Positions 1-5,746 are shown, counted from the first letter of the stretch. The stretch: 7,746 bases of DNA from Massilia sp. UBA2604 (GCA_002339265.1 DDKG01000165.1:1-7746); one strand, 5' to 3'. The notes: generated from the letters alone by a model not told the origin. Program-made: numbers and translations.

Positions 1-652
1 GCAGATGAACCGCGAGCCGATCAGGAACGAGACGTTGGTGGCGGTGGCCTGCGGCGCCAATATGAACTTCGATCGCCTGCGCTTCGTGGCCGAGCGCGCC
101 GAGCTTGGCGAATCGCGCGAAGCGGTGTTCGCCGTGACCGTGCCCGAGCAGCGCGGCAGCTTCCGCCGCTTCTGCGCGCTGGTCGGCCCGCGCAACGTCA
201 CCGAGTTCAATTACCGTATCAGCGACGAGGCCGAGGCGCATGTGTTCGTGGGCGTGCAGGTGGGCAGCCGCAGCGAATCCGGCATGCTGGCGCGCACCTT
301 CGAGGAACACGGCTACAAGACGCTCGATTTGACCTACGACGAGCTGGCCAAGCTGCACATCCGCCACCTGGTGGGCGGGAAAAGTTCACTTGCGCATGAC
401 GAATTGCTGTATCGTTTCGAGTTCCCCGAACGGCCGGGCGCGCTGATGCGCTTCCTGGACAGCATGGCGCCGAACTGGAATATCTCGCTGTTCCACTATC
501 GCAATCAAGGTGGCGATGTGGGGCGCATTCTCGTCGGGTTGCAGGTGCCGCAGGCCGAGATGGATGAATTCCGCCAGTTTTTGGCCTCGCTTGGTTATCG
601 CTATTGGGACGAGAGCGGGAATCCCGTTTATAAATTGTTTTTGGGCGCTTAG
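1..652 (+). CDS. ilvA: Threonine deaminase (biosynthetic), C-terminal part
   Basis: This is the 3' portion of biosynthetic threonine ammonia-lyase, the PLP enzyme that converts L-threonine to 2-oxobutanoate as the first committed step to isoleucine in the cytoplasm. The frame is open at the left edge, so the true start and the PLP-binding catalytic domain lie outside; about 216 of the usual roughly 510 residues are visible. The first visible residues, including SGAN-like ACGANMNFDRLRFVAERAELGE, end the catalytic domain. They are followed by two ACT-like regulatory domains, which bind isoleucine and valine in the characterised enzymes. Domain 1 runs from about residue 34 to 120 (EQRGSFRRFC, NVTEFNYR) and domain 2 from about 130 to 214 (FEFPERPGALMRFL, WNISLFHYR). 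Two ACT-like domains favour the biosynthetic, feedback-inhibited form over the short catabolic TdcB type. The stop is TAG at 650-652. No clear intrinsic terminator follows, but a strong inverted repeat begins 38 bp later. Confidence 0.96.
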   Translation, partial: QMNREPIRNETLVAVACGANMNFDRLRFVAERAELGESREAVFAVTVPEQRGSFRRFCALVGPRNVTEFNYRISDEAEAHVFVGVQVGSRSESGMLARTFEEHGYKTLDLTYDELAKLHIRHLVGGKSSLAHDELLYRFEFPERPGALMRFLDSMAPNWNISLFHYRNQGGDVGRILVGLQVPQAEMDEFRQFLASLGYRYWDESGNPVYKLFLGA

Positions 653-690
653 GCCCCACCTGTTGAACAGAGTCTGCGCCGCTCCACCAG

Positions 691-795
691 CGTCATTCCC
701 GCGCAGGCGGGAACCCAAGTCCTGTACGTCGCCGGCAAGATCGAACGTCGCCAGGCTGCATGCACACTTGGGTTCCCGCCTGCGCGGGAACGACG
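691..795. repeat. Paired-hairpin intergenic repeat, copy 1 (REP/BIME-like)
   Basis: Two 30-nt arms, 691-720 and 766-795, are inverted copies of each other with one mismatch. They are separated by a 45-nt spacer. Each arm is itself a hairpin: TTCCCGC, loop GCAG, GCGGGAA in the left arm (696-713), and TTCCCGC, loop CTGC, GCGGGAA in the right arm (773-790). The outer ends read GTCA or GTCG followed by TTCCCGC, and the inner ends read CCCAAGT. This design resembles REP/BIME elements that are mobilised by RAYT transposases in other proteobacteria. No such transposase is in the window, so the class is an inference. A second, diverged copy lies at 4504-4632. The element separates ilvA from queF and could act as a transcript-end or mRNA-stabilising structure. 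Confidence 0.9.
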
Positions 796-800
796 TTCAT

Positions 801-827
801 GTGCCGATGGCCATTTGCCAACGGCGC
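801..827 (+). promoter_or_regulatory. Hairpin in the queF leader
   Basis: A symmetric stem is formed by GTGCCG and CGGCGC (one G-U), then an A-A mismatch, then TGGC and GCCA, closed by the loop CATTT. It ends 20 nt before the queF start codon, where no convincing Shine-Dalgarno sequence is visible. The hairpin is not followed by a T-run, so it is not a terminator. I see none of the conserved elements of a preQ1 riboswitch. Its function is unknown. Confidence 0.4.
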
Positions 828-847
828 GGAACGCATTTACCTTGCTT

Positions 848-1675
848 ATGAATACCCCTGATCAATCGCCACTCGGCAAATCTTCCACCTACCAGAGCCA
901 ATACGCTCCAGAGCTGCTGTTCCCGATCGCGCGCCAGCAAAAGCGCGACGAACTGGGCCTGACCGGCACGCTGCCCTTCTTCGGCGTCGACATCTGGAAC
1001 GCCTATGAACTGTCGTGGCTGAACATGCGCGGCAAGCCGCAGGTTGCGATCGCGACCGTGACGGCGCCCGCCGATTCGCCGAACATCATCGAATCGAAAT
1101 CGTTCAAGCTCTACCTGAACTCATTCAACCAGACCCGCCTGGCCGGTCCCGATGCCCTGCTGGCCCTGCTGCGCGACGACCTGTCGAACGGCTTCGGCGC
1201 GCCGGTCCACGTCACCCTGACCCAGCCGGAAGAATTCGGCGCCATCAAAATGGGCGAGCTGGAAGGCACGCTGCTCGACCGCCTCGACATCGAGGTCGAC
1301 GCCTATTCGCCGGCTCCGCAGCTGCTCAAGGCCAATCACGAGGATGCGCCGGTCGAGGAAATACTGGTATCGCACCTGCTCAAGTCCAATTGCCTGGTCA
1401 CGGGCCAGCCGGACTGGGGCACGGTACAGATCCGTTACGTCGGCCCGCAGATCGACCAGGAAGGCTTGCTGAAATACCTGATCGGCTTCCGCGAGCACAA
1501 CGAATTCCACGAGCAATGTGTCGAGCGCATCTTCATGGACGTGCTGCGCCAGTGCCAGCCGAGCAAGCTGGCCGTGTATGCGCGCTATACGCGGCGCGGC
1601 GGCCTGGACATCAATCCATGGCGCGCCAACTTCAGCACCGGCAAACCGGGCAATCTGCGTGGCGCGCGCCAGTAA
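848..1675 (+). CDS. queF: NADPH-dependent 7-cyano-7-deazaguanine reductase
   Basis: QueF reduces the nitrile of preQ0 to the amine preQ1 with two NADPH, a cytoplasmic step in making the queuosine of tRNA anticodons. The protein is 275 residues, the size of the long, two-domain (E. coli-type) QueF. The QueF motif ESKSFKLY is at 82-89. The catalytic cysteine, which forms a thioimide with preQ0, is Cys182 in LKSNCLVT, with the acid/base Asp189 in QPDWG. The substrate-side residues His221 and Glu222 are in HNEFHEQ, and the C-terminal block [15 protein letters not shown] is intact. ATG 848 was chosen because homology begins at [13 protein letters not shown]. An upstream in-frame start at 815 would add 11 residues unlike the family. 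No good ribosome-binding site is visible. The gene is a single unit, with repeat copy 1 upstream and a terminator immediately downstream. Confidence 0.97.
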   Translation: MNTPDQSPLGKSSTYQSQYAPELLFPIARQQKRDELGLTGTLPFFGVDIWNAYELSWLNMRGKPQVAIATVTAPADSPNIIESKSFKLYLNSFNQTRLAGPDALLALLRDDLSNGFGAPVHVTLTQPEEFGAIKMGELEGTLLDRLDIEVDAYSPAPQLLKANHEDAPVEEILVSHLLKSNCLVTGQPDWGTVQIRYVGPQIDQEGLLKYLIGFREHNEFHEQCVERIFMDVLRQCQPSKLAVYARYTRRGGLDINPWRANFSTGKPGNLRGARQ

Positions 1676-1703
1676 ACATCCAATTTCTGTCAGGATATTA
1701 CTC

Positions 1704-1721
1704 GAACGCTTGTGCGTTTTT
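1704..1721 (+). terminator. Small hairpin with T-run after queF
   Basis: GAACGC and GCGTTT pair (one G-U) around the loop TTGT and run into a stretch of five T (1717-1721), 28 nt after the queF stop. The stem is short, so on its own this is a weak intrinsic terminator. It abuts a stronger hairpin at 1722-1757, and the two could act in tandem. Confidence 0.4.
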
Positions 1722-1757
1722 GGCGACAGCCATGCGCGGTGCATGGCATCGCCTTTT
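1722..1757 (+). terminator. Main intrinsic terminator of queF
   Basis: This is a long stem made of GGCGA with TCGCC, a small internal loop, then GCCATGC with GCATGGC, closed by the loop GCGGT. TTTT (1754-1757) follows directly. With 12 paired bases and a T-run, it looks like a good rho-independent terminator for queF on the plus strand. It would isolate queF from the ptsN genes downstream. Confidence 0.7.
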
Positions 1758-1970
1758 GCTATACGATACTGAACGACCTGCCTTGTTTTTAAGCAGGCCT
1801 TCGAGCAATCATCGGTAATCAGGAGGACCGGCATACGATTGCTGGCCTCAGTAGCTGAATCGTTGAGGAAATTGCGTAGCGATGTTGACGCAAATCAACT
1901 TACTGCATATCCCGTTTCGACGGGTATCGTGCGGCCGTTCGGCGAGAAGTCCAAACTGTCGCGAATTCGA
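1758..1970 (+). other. Gene-free, hairpin-rich intergenic stretch before ptsN
   Basis: I see no convincing gene here; third-position composition in every frame is unlike the neighbouring genes. The stretch holds several possible stem-loops. CCTGC pairs with GCAGG at 1777-1797. AGCAATC pairs with GATTGCT at 1804-1843, with an inner CGGT/ACCG stem and AGGAGG in the loop. TTGCGT/ACGCAA at 1872-1893 and GTTGA/TCAAC at 1884-1899 are mutually exclusive. CCCGT and ACGGG at 1911-1924 enclose a TTCG tetraloop, extended by ATA/TAT with one bulge. TGCTATACG at 1757-1765 resembles an extended -10 element without a good -35. The stretch could be a small RNA, a long structured ptsN leader, or chance folding in spacer DNA. 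Confidence 0.35.
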
Positions 1971-1999
1971 GTGTCTCAGGCCTCAAACAGGCCTATAAT
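1971..1999 (+). promoter_or_regulatory. Predicted sigma-70 promoter of ptsN
   Basis: A perfect -10 hexamer TATAAT lies at 1994-1999. At 17-bp spacing the -35 position reads GTGTCT (1971-1976), which matches TTGACA at only three of six bases, suggesting a weak or activator-assisted promoter. The transcription start would fall near 2006. This argues against the in-frame GTG at 2003 and for ATG 2042 as the ptsN start. Confidence 0.6.
1977..1994. promoter_or_regulatory. Tandem CAGGCCT motif inside the ptsN promoter (possible operator)
   Basis: CAGGCCT occurs at 1977-1983 and again at 1988-1994, separated by CAAA, so the copies repeat every 11 bp, about one helical turn. Each contains the palindrome AGGCCT. 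They fill the -35/-10 spacer and touch the first base of the -10 element, where a bound protein would block RNA polymerase. A third CAGGCCT lies at 1794-1800. The regulator is unknown. Confidence 0.35.
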
Positions 2000-2002
2000 C
2001 CC

Positions 2003-2034
2003 GTGCTCGCAAGCACTCCACGCGTGCATCGCAC
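2003..2034 (+). promoter_or_regulatory. Two small hairpins in the short ptsN leader
   Basis: GTGCT and AGCAC pair around CGCA at 2003-2016, and GTGC and GCAC pair around ATC at 2024-2034. They would occupy most of the predicted leader of about 36 nt, ending 7 nt before the ATG. No Shine-Dalgarno sequence is visible between them and the start. They may affect initiation or transcript stability. Confidence 0.3.
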
Positions 2035-2041
2035 CCACGTT

Positions 2042-2524
2042 ATGACGAACCTAAGCAAAATCCTCTCGCTCGAGAACGTCCAGCTCGACATCGAAGTGTC
2101 GAGCAAAAAACGGGCCTTCGAGCAAGCCGGCCTGATCTTCGAGAACAACTGCGGCATCGCCCGCTCGATCGTCTCGGACAACCTGTTCGCACGCGAGCGC
2201 CTGGGCTCGACCGGCCTGGGCCACGGCGTCGCCGTCCCGCACGGCCGCATCAAGGGCAGCAAGAGCCTCAAGTCTCCCCTGGCCGCCTTCGTGCGCCTGA
2301 AGGAGCCGATTCCTTTCGAGTCGCCCGACGGCCAGCCGGTGAGCCTGCTGTTCTTCCTGCTGATCCCGGATCACGTCACCCAGCAGCACCTCGAGATCCT
2401 GTCCGAGATCGCCGAGCTGTTCTCCGACGAGTCGGTGCGCACCGCCCTGGCAAACGATCCTGATCCGAAATCAGTGCATGACCGCATTATCAACTGGCAA
2501 CCCAGCCTCCAGGCTCTGGGTTAA
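2042..2524 (+). CDS. ptsN: Nitrogen PTS enzyme IIA (EIIA-Ntr)
   Basis: EIIA-Ntr is a soluble PTS-type phosphocarrier. It does not transport sugar; depending on phosphorylation it binds and tunes other proteins, such as potassium transporters/kinases and nitrogen-related regulators in characterised bacteria. The 160-residue protein is close to the 163 of E. coli. It shows the EIIA fructose/mannitol-type fold motifs: SSKKRAFEQAG at 20-30, RERLGSTGLGHGVAVPHGR at 51-69 and LLFFLLIPDHVTQQHLEIL at 102-120. The phospho-accepting histidine is His67 in VPHGR. ATG 2042 is preferred over GTG 2003 because family homology starts at MTNLSKIL and the predicted promoter would place GTG upstream of the RNA. 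It lacks a visible Shine-Dalgarno site. hprK follows after 60 nt containing an intrinsic-terminator-like hairpin. Confidence 0.96.
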   Translation: MTNLSKILSLENVQLDIEVSSKKRAFEQAGLIFENNCGIARSIVSDNLFARERLGSTGLGHGVAVPHGRIKGSKSLKSPLAAFVRLKEPIPFESPDGQPVSLLFFLLIPDHVTQQHLEILSEIAELFSDESVRTALANDPDPKSVHDRIINWQPSLQALG

Positions 2525-2540
2525 ACTGATCGTTTGCTGA

Positions 2541-2572
2541 GCGCGTAGCAATCACGCTGCGCGCCTTATTTT
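2541..2572 (+). terminator. Intrinsic terminator or attenuator between ptsN and hprK
   Basis: GCGCGTAGC (2541-2549) pairs with GCTGCGCGC (2556-2564) over all nine positions, one being G-U, around the loop AATCAC. CTTATTTT follows. The hairpin starts 17 nt after the ptsN stop, and the T-rich tail ends 12 nt before the hprK ATG. It has the form of a rho-independent terminator inside what is usually a co-transcribed pair. It could lower hprK-rapZ expression relative to ptsN. Confidence 0.65.
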
Positions 2573-2584
2573 GCGACGACGACA

Positions 2585-3526
2585 ATGCCCATGCTGCAGT
2601 CTCCGCTGACCATCCAACGGCTGTACGACGACAACCGCGACAGCCTGCAACTCGGCTGGTTCGCGGGCTTTCCTGGCGGCGAGCGCCAGATCGCCGGCGA
2701 CGCCGCCTCGGCCGCCGACCAGGTCGGCCACCTGAACCTGATCCACCCTGGCCGCATCCAGGTGTTCGGCCACCAGGAACTCGACTACTACCACCGCCTC
2801 AAGGCCAATTCGCGCAGCCACGTGGTCGGCGAACTGATCGGTGGCGGCCCGCCCGCGCTGATCATCGCCCAAGGCCTGGAAACCCCGCCCGACATTCTCG
2901 CCATCTGCGACGAGCAGAACATCCCGCTGTTCTCGACCCCGCTGCCGGCGGCGCAGGTGATCGACTTCCTGCGCGTGTACCTGTCCAAGAAGCTGGCCCA
3001 GCGCGTGATCATGCACGGCGTGTTCATGGACGTGCTGGGCGTGGGCGTCCTGATCACCGGCGACTCGGGCCTCGGTAAAAGCGAGCTGGGCCTGGAACTG
3101 ATCTCGCGCTCGCACGGCCTGGTGGCCGACGACGCCGTGGAATTCTCGCGCATCGCGCCGAACATGATCGAGGGCCGCTGCCCGCCGCTGCTGCAGAACC
3201 TGCTCGAGGTGCGCGGCCTGGGCCTGCTGGACATCAAGGCGATCTTCGGCGAGACGGCGGTGCGGCGCAAGATGCGCCTCAAGCTGATCGTGCACCTGGT
3301 CAAGCGCGGCGCCATGGACGAAGAGGTCGAGCGCCTGCCCTTCCACTTCCCGACCGAGGACGTGTTGGGCCTGCCGATCCGCAAGGTCGTCATTCCGGTG
3401 GCGGCCGGCCGCAACATCGCGGTGCTGCTCGAGGCTGCGGTGCGCAACACGATCCTGCAACTGCGCGGCATCGACACGCTGCAGGAATTCATGGAGCGCC
3501 AGCGCCAGGCCATGAGCGCAGACTGA
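2585..3526 (+). CDS. hprK: HPr kinase/phosphorylase
   Basis: HprK phosphorylates the phosphocarrier HPr on its regulatory serine using ATP or pyrophosphate, and removes that phosphate by phosphorolysis. This ties PTS activity to metabolic state in the cytoplasm. The 313-residue protein has the usual two parts: an N-terminal domain (about 1-130) and a kinase domain. The kinase domain contains the P-loop GDSGLGKSE at 159-167 (Lys165, Ser166), the conserved His144 in MHGVFMDV, and the acidic pair Asp182-Asp183 in LVADDAVE. The family signature [10 protein letters not shown] is at 208-217 and Arg241 lies in KRGAMDE. All key residues seem present, so the protein should be active. ATG 2585 and ATG 2591 are both possible starts (MPMLQSPL); neither has a clear Shine-Dalgarno site. 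HPr itself is not encoded in the window. rapZ follows after 58 nt. Confidence 0.96.
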   Translation: MPMLQSPLTIQRLYDDNRDSLQLGWFAGFPGGERQIAGDAASAADQVGHLNLIHPGRIQVFGHQELDYYHRLKANSRSHVVGELIGGGPPALIIAQGLETPPDILAICDEQNIPLFSTPLPAAQVIDFLRVYLSKKLAQRVIMHGVFMDVLGVGVLITGDSGLGKSELGLELISRSHGLVADDAVEFSRIAPNMIEGRCPPLLQNLLEVRGLGLLDIKAIFGETAVRRKMRLKLIVHLVKRGAMDEEVERLPFHFPTEDVLGLPIRKVVIPVAAGRNIAVLLEAAVRNTILQLRGIDTLQEFMERQRQAMSAD

Positions 3527-3538
3527 ACCGCAGTCGAC

Positions 3539-3584
3539 CACCCGGCGGCGTGCCATCGGGTGAAGGTTGCGGTATCATCGCCGC
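3539..3584 (+). promoter_or_regulatory. Hairpins between hprK and rapZ
   Basis: CACCCG (3539-3544) and CGGGTG (3557-3562) form a 6-bp stem. A second stem, GCGGT (3569-3573) with GCCGC (3580-3584), ends on the base before the rapZ ATG. No T-run follows, so these are not terminators. The second could hide the rapZ start, which has only a distant GAAGG (3562-3566) as a possible ribosome-binding site. Confidence 0.3.
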
Positions 3585-4463
3585 ATGCACATCGTCCTCA
3601 TCACCGGCATCTCGGGCTCGGGCAAGTCCGTGGCCCTGAATGTCCTGGAAGACGCGGGTTACTACTGCGTCGACAACCTGCCGCCGGCCCTGCTGCCGGC
3701 CCTCGTCAATACGGTCAACGAGACCGGCACCGCCAAGATGGCGGTCGCGGTCGACGCGCGCAGCGCCGAATCGCTGGTCGAACTGCCGGTGAGCGTGCGC
3801 CGCATGCGCGAGGACGGGCATGCGGTCAAGGTCATGTTCCTGACCTCGAGCACCCATTCGCTGGTCGCGCGTTTTTCGGAAACGCGGCGCAGCCATCCGC
3901 TGTCGCACGAGCTGCGCCCGGGCGAGAATCCGGCCTCGCGCCGCACCCTGATCGAATGCATCGCCGAAGAGCGCGAGCGCCTGTCGTCGATCGAGAACCT
4001 GGGCCACGTGATCGACACGTCCGAGCTGTCGGCCAACAAGCTGCGCGCCTGGATCAAGGAGCTGGCCGAGGTCGACCACGCGCCGCTGACCTTGTTCTTC
4101 GAATCGTTCGCGTTCAAGGTCGGCGTGCCGCTCGACGCCGACTTCGTGTTCGACGTGCGCGCGATCCCGAATCCCTATTACGACCTGGCCCTGCGGCCGC
4201 TCACCGGCAAGGACCAGCCGGTGATCGACTTCCTCGACGCCCAGCCGAGCGCGATCGAGATGCTGGCCGACATCCGCAACTTCGTGGCCAAGTGGCTGCC
4301 CTCGTTCAAGACCGACAACCGCAGCTACCTGACGGTGGCGGTGGGCTGCACCGGCGGCCAGCACCGCTCGGTGTACATGGCCGAGCACCTCGGTGCGTAT
4401 TTCGGCGATACCGAACGGGTGATCGTGCGGCATCGGGAGCAGCCGAAGAATCCGGCTGCGTAG
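3585..4463 (+). CDS. rapZ: RNase adapter / nucleotide-binding protein RapZ
   Basis: RapZ (formerly YvcJ/YhbJ) is a P-loop protein. In E. coli it binds glucosamine-6-phosphate and the small RNAs GlmY/GlmZ and guides RNase E cleavage, so setting amino-sugar supply for the envelope. The 292 residues compare with 284 in E. coli. Walker A is GISGSGKS at 8-15, followed by the family block [17 protein letters not shown] at 21-37. The central [10 protein letters not shown] (98-107), [19 protein letters not shown] (172-190) and NPYYD are present. The C-terminal ligand-binding block is [11 protein letters not shown] at 254-264. GlmY/GlmZ are enterobacterial RNAs, so the RNA partner here is unknown. ATG 3585 was chosen because family homology starts at MHIVLITG; the in-frame TTG 3567 would add six residues. 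The gene ends the ptsN-hprK-rapZ series, and repeat copy 2 follows. Confidence 0.96.
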   Translation: MHIVLITGISGSGKSVALNVLEDAGYYCVDNLPPALLPALVNTVNETGTAKMAVAVDARSAESLVELPVSVRRMREDGHAVKVMFLTSSTHSLVARFSETRRSHPLSHELRPGENPASRRTLIECIAEERERLSSIENLGHVIDTSELSANKLRAWIKELAEVDHAPLTLFFESFAFKVGVPLDADFVFDVRAIPNPYYDLALRPLTGKDQPVIDFLDAQPSAIEMLADIRNFVAKWLPSFKTDNRSYLTVAVGCTGGQHRSVYMAEHLGAYFGDTERVIVRHREQPKNPAA

Positions 4464-4503
4464 TTTCTACCGTTAGCGTTCGCTGTTACGGTTAGCGCGT
4501 GCA

Positions 4504-4632
4504 CGTCGTTCCCGCCCTCGCCGGGCGCCTTGGCGGGAACCTAAGTTGTTCTCTCGCCGCCTGCGCTCAACGTAGCCACTATGCAGAGGCCTTGGATTCC
4601 CGCCAAGGCGCCCGGCGAGGGCGGGAATGACG
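4504..4632. repeat. Paired-hairpin intergenic repeat, copy 2 (REP/BIME-like)
   Basis: Arms of 42 nt at 4504-4545 and 4591-4632 are inverted copies with three mismatches, all transitions. They enclose a 45-nt spacer, exactly the spacer length of copy 1 at 691-795. Each arm is again a hairpin: TTCCCGCC and GGCGGGAA around a 15-nt loop, replacing the 4-nt loop of copy 1. The outer GTC(A/G)TTCCCGC and inner CYAAG ends match copy 1. The spacers share TCGCCG, AACGT, GCCA and TGCA at the same positions. It lies between the convergent rapZ and the TraB-like gene, where it may end transcripts from both sides. Confidence 0.92.
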
Positions 4633-4671
4633 GCTTTACGGCAGGTGGTGGAAGATCGGTCGCCGCAGCGA

Positions 4672-5742
4672 CTACCGCAGCAACGGCGCCGTATCCACCA
4701 AGCGCACATCGTGCATCTGATGCAGATAGGCTTCCAGATAACCCTTGTGCGATGCGCCTACGATGACCAGCAGCCGTGTGCCCGGCATGAAGCCCACCAC
4801 GTCGCGGATGTTCGCCGCCATGCGCAGGTTGCGCGTTTCCCAGTAGCCGACGTAGGCGCGGCCGAAGCGCTGCGGCGACGGTTCGTTCATGGCCGGGCCG
4901 AAGTCGACGTCGAAGCTCGCCGCGACATGGGCAGGCGAATTGTAGGCGCGGTACAGTGCCAGCACGCCTTCCGCGCTGCCCAGACCCCGTTCGAGGATCT
5001 CGGCGTCCTTCTTTCGCTTGGCATTGGCCGGATTGTCCCAGGCCTTCTCGATCGCCGCAGCGGCCGCCTTGCGGTCGGTGTAGGGACGGCCTGAAGACTG
5101 GTCATCCATCGCATACACGCGCTCGTGCCCCAGCCGCGCCGCCAGCCGCGACGCGATCATCACGCTTTCGTTGGGACGGACCTCGAGCTTTTGCAACTGC
5201 GCGACCAGCGCGTCATCCAGGCCATCGCCGGCGCGGCGTTCCGCGGTAGGCAAACGCAGCCACTGGACCACGGCCGACGCCTCCTCGCCACCGGCCAGGA
5301 ACACGGCAGCCAGGCGCCGCCGCTGGGCGGCCGACGGCGCTGCGGGCCATGCAGCCAGCAGCTTCTCCGCTTCCGCCGTCGCTTCCGGCACGTCCAGGCC
5401 GGTCGCGGCCTTCGCTGTCGCCGTATCCCGGCAATAGCTCTTGACCGCCTCCGCATAGCGCGCCGGGTAGCGGCGCATCAAATCGCACTGCGGACCCGAG
5501 CGGTCCTCGACCGCAATCGCCTGCGGCTTCCACGCCGCCAGCCGCTCGTTGAGCAACGACAGGCTCGATGGCTGGAAGGTCTTGGGCAGGTACGCCAGGT
5601 GGGGCGAACCGAGCACCATGATCTCGTTGACCGGCCCTGCTGTAGGGCCCTTGAGCCGGCTCGGATCGAAGGCCGGCTGGTAATCCTGCGCGGCTGCAGC
5701 GCCGCACAAGGTCATCGAAATCAACAAGGCACGCAGGCGCAT
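4672..5742 (-). CDS. Secreted TraB/DUF5694-like protein, unknown function
   Basis: The product is 356 residues. The N-terminus MRLRALLISMTLCGAAAAQ looks like a Sec signal peptide with probable cleavage after Ala18, so a periplasmic or exported protein is likely. There is no lipobox. Motifs recall the TraB/GumN/Tiki-like superfamily, probably DUF5694: MVLGSPHLA at 42-50 (His48), IAVED at 76-80 (Glu79), YWETRNLRMAANI at 300-312 and VIVGASHKGYLEAYL at 326-340 (His332). The two G-x-x-H motifs plus a glutamate are the pattern proposed for metal-dependent hydrolase activity in Tiki-type proteins; activity here is unproven. The middle (about 100-290) is alanine-rich and helical. ATG 5742 was chosen because AAAGGAAG sits just upstream, and the earlier in-frame TTG 5757 overlaps that site. 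The gene follows the acyl-CoA hydrolase gene by 84 nt on the same strand and may be co-transcribed with it. Confidence 0.8.
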   Translation of the reverse strand: MRLRALLISMTLCGAAAAQDYQPAFDPSRLKGPTAGPVNEIMVLGSPHLAYLPKTFQPSSLSLLNERLAAWKPQAIAVEDRSGPQCDLMRRYPARYAEAVKSYCRDTATAKAATGLDVPEATAEAEKLLAAWPAAPSAAQRRRLAAVFLAGGEEASAVVQWLRLPTAERRAGDGLDDALVAQLQKLEVRPNESVMIASRLAARLGHERVYAMDDQSSGRPYTDRKAAAAAIEKAWDNPANAKRKKDAEILERGLGSAEGVLALYRAYNSPAHVAASFDVDFGPAMNEPSPQRFGRAYVGYWETRNLRMAANIRDVVGFMPGTRLLVIVGASHKGYLEAYLHQMHDVRLVDTAPLLR

Positions 5743-5746
5743 CGGG

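Noticed and set aside
1744..1760. TGGCATC...TTTTGCT, resembling a sigma-54 -24/-12 promoter
   Set aside because: The GG-to-GC distance is one base too long, which normally abolishes sigma-54 promoters. The sequence is also explained as the 3' arm and T-run of the queF terminator.
1015..1818. 267-codon frame within and beyond queF
   Set aside because: It is an out-of-phase reading of queF that runs through the terminator, with no recognisable motifs.
2552..3556. 334-codon minus-strand frame over hprK
   Set aside because: It is antisense to a clear HprK and rich in His, Gln, Ala and Arg, as expected of a mirror frame.
3560..4495. 311-codon frame overlapping rapZ in another phase
   Set aside because: The composition is Arg/Ala/Gly-rich and low-complexity, while the overlapping frame is unmistakable RapZ.
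4468..4497. Hairpin and near-direct repeat (ACCGTTAGCG, ACGGTTAGCG) just after the rapZ stop
   Set aside because: The stem is interrupted and has no T-run, so it was not called a terminator. The adjacent repeat copy 2 is the better candidate for transcript ends.
4659..4672. GTCGC-CGCA-GCGAC hairpin at the 3' end of the TraB-like gene
   Set aside because: Only five base pairs and no T-run on the minus strand; too weak to call a terminator.
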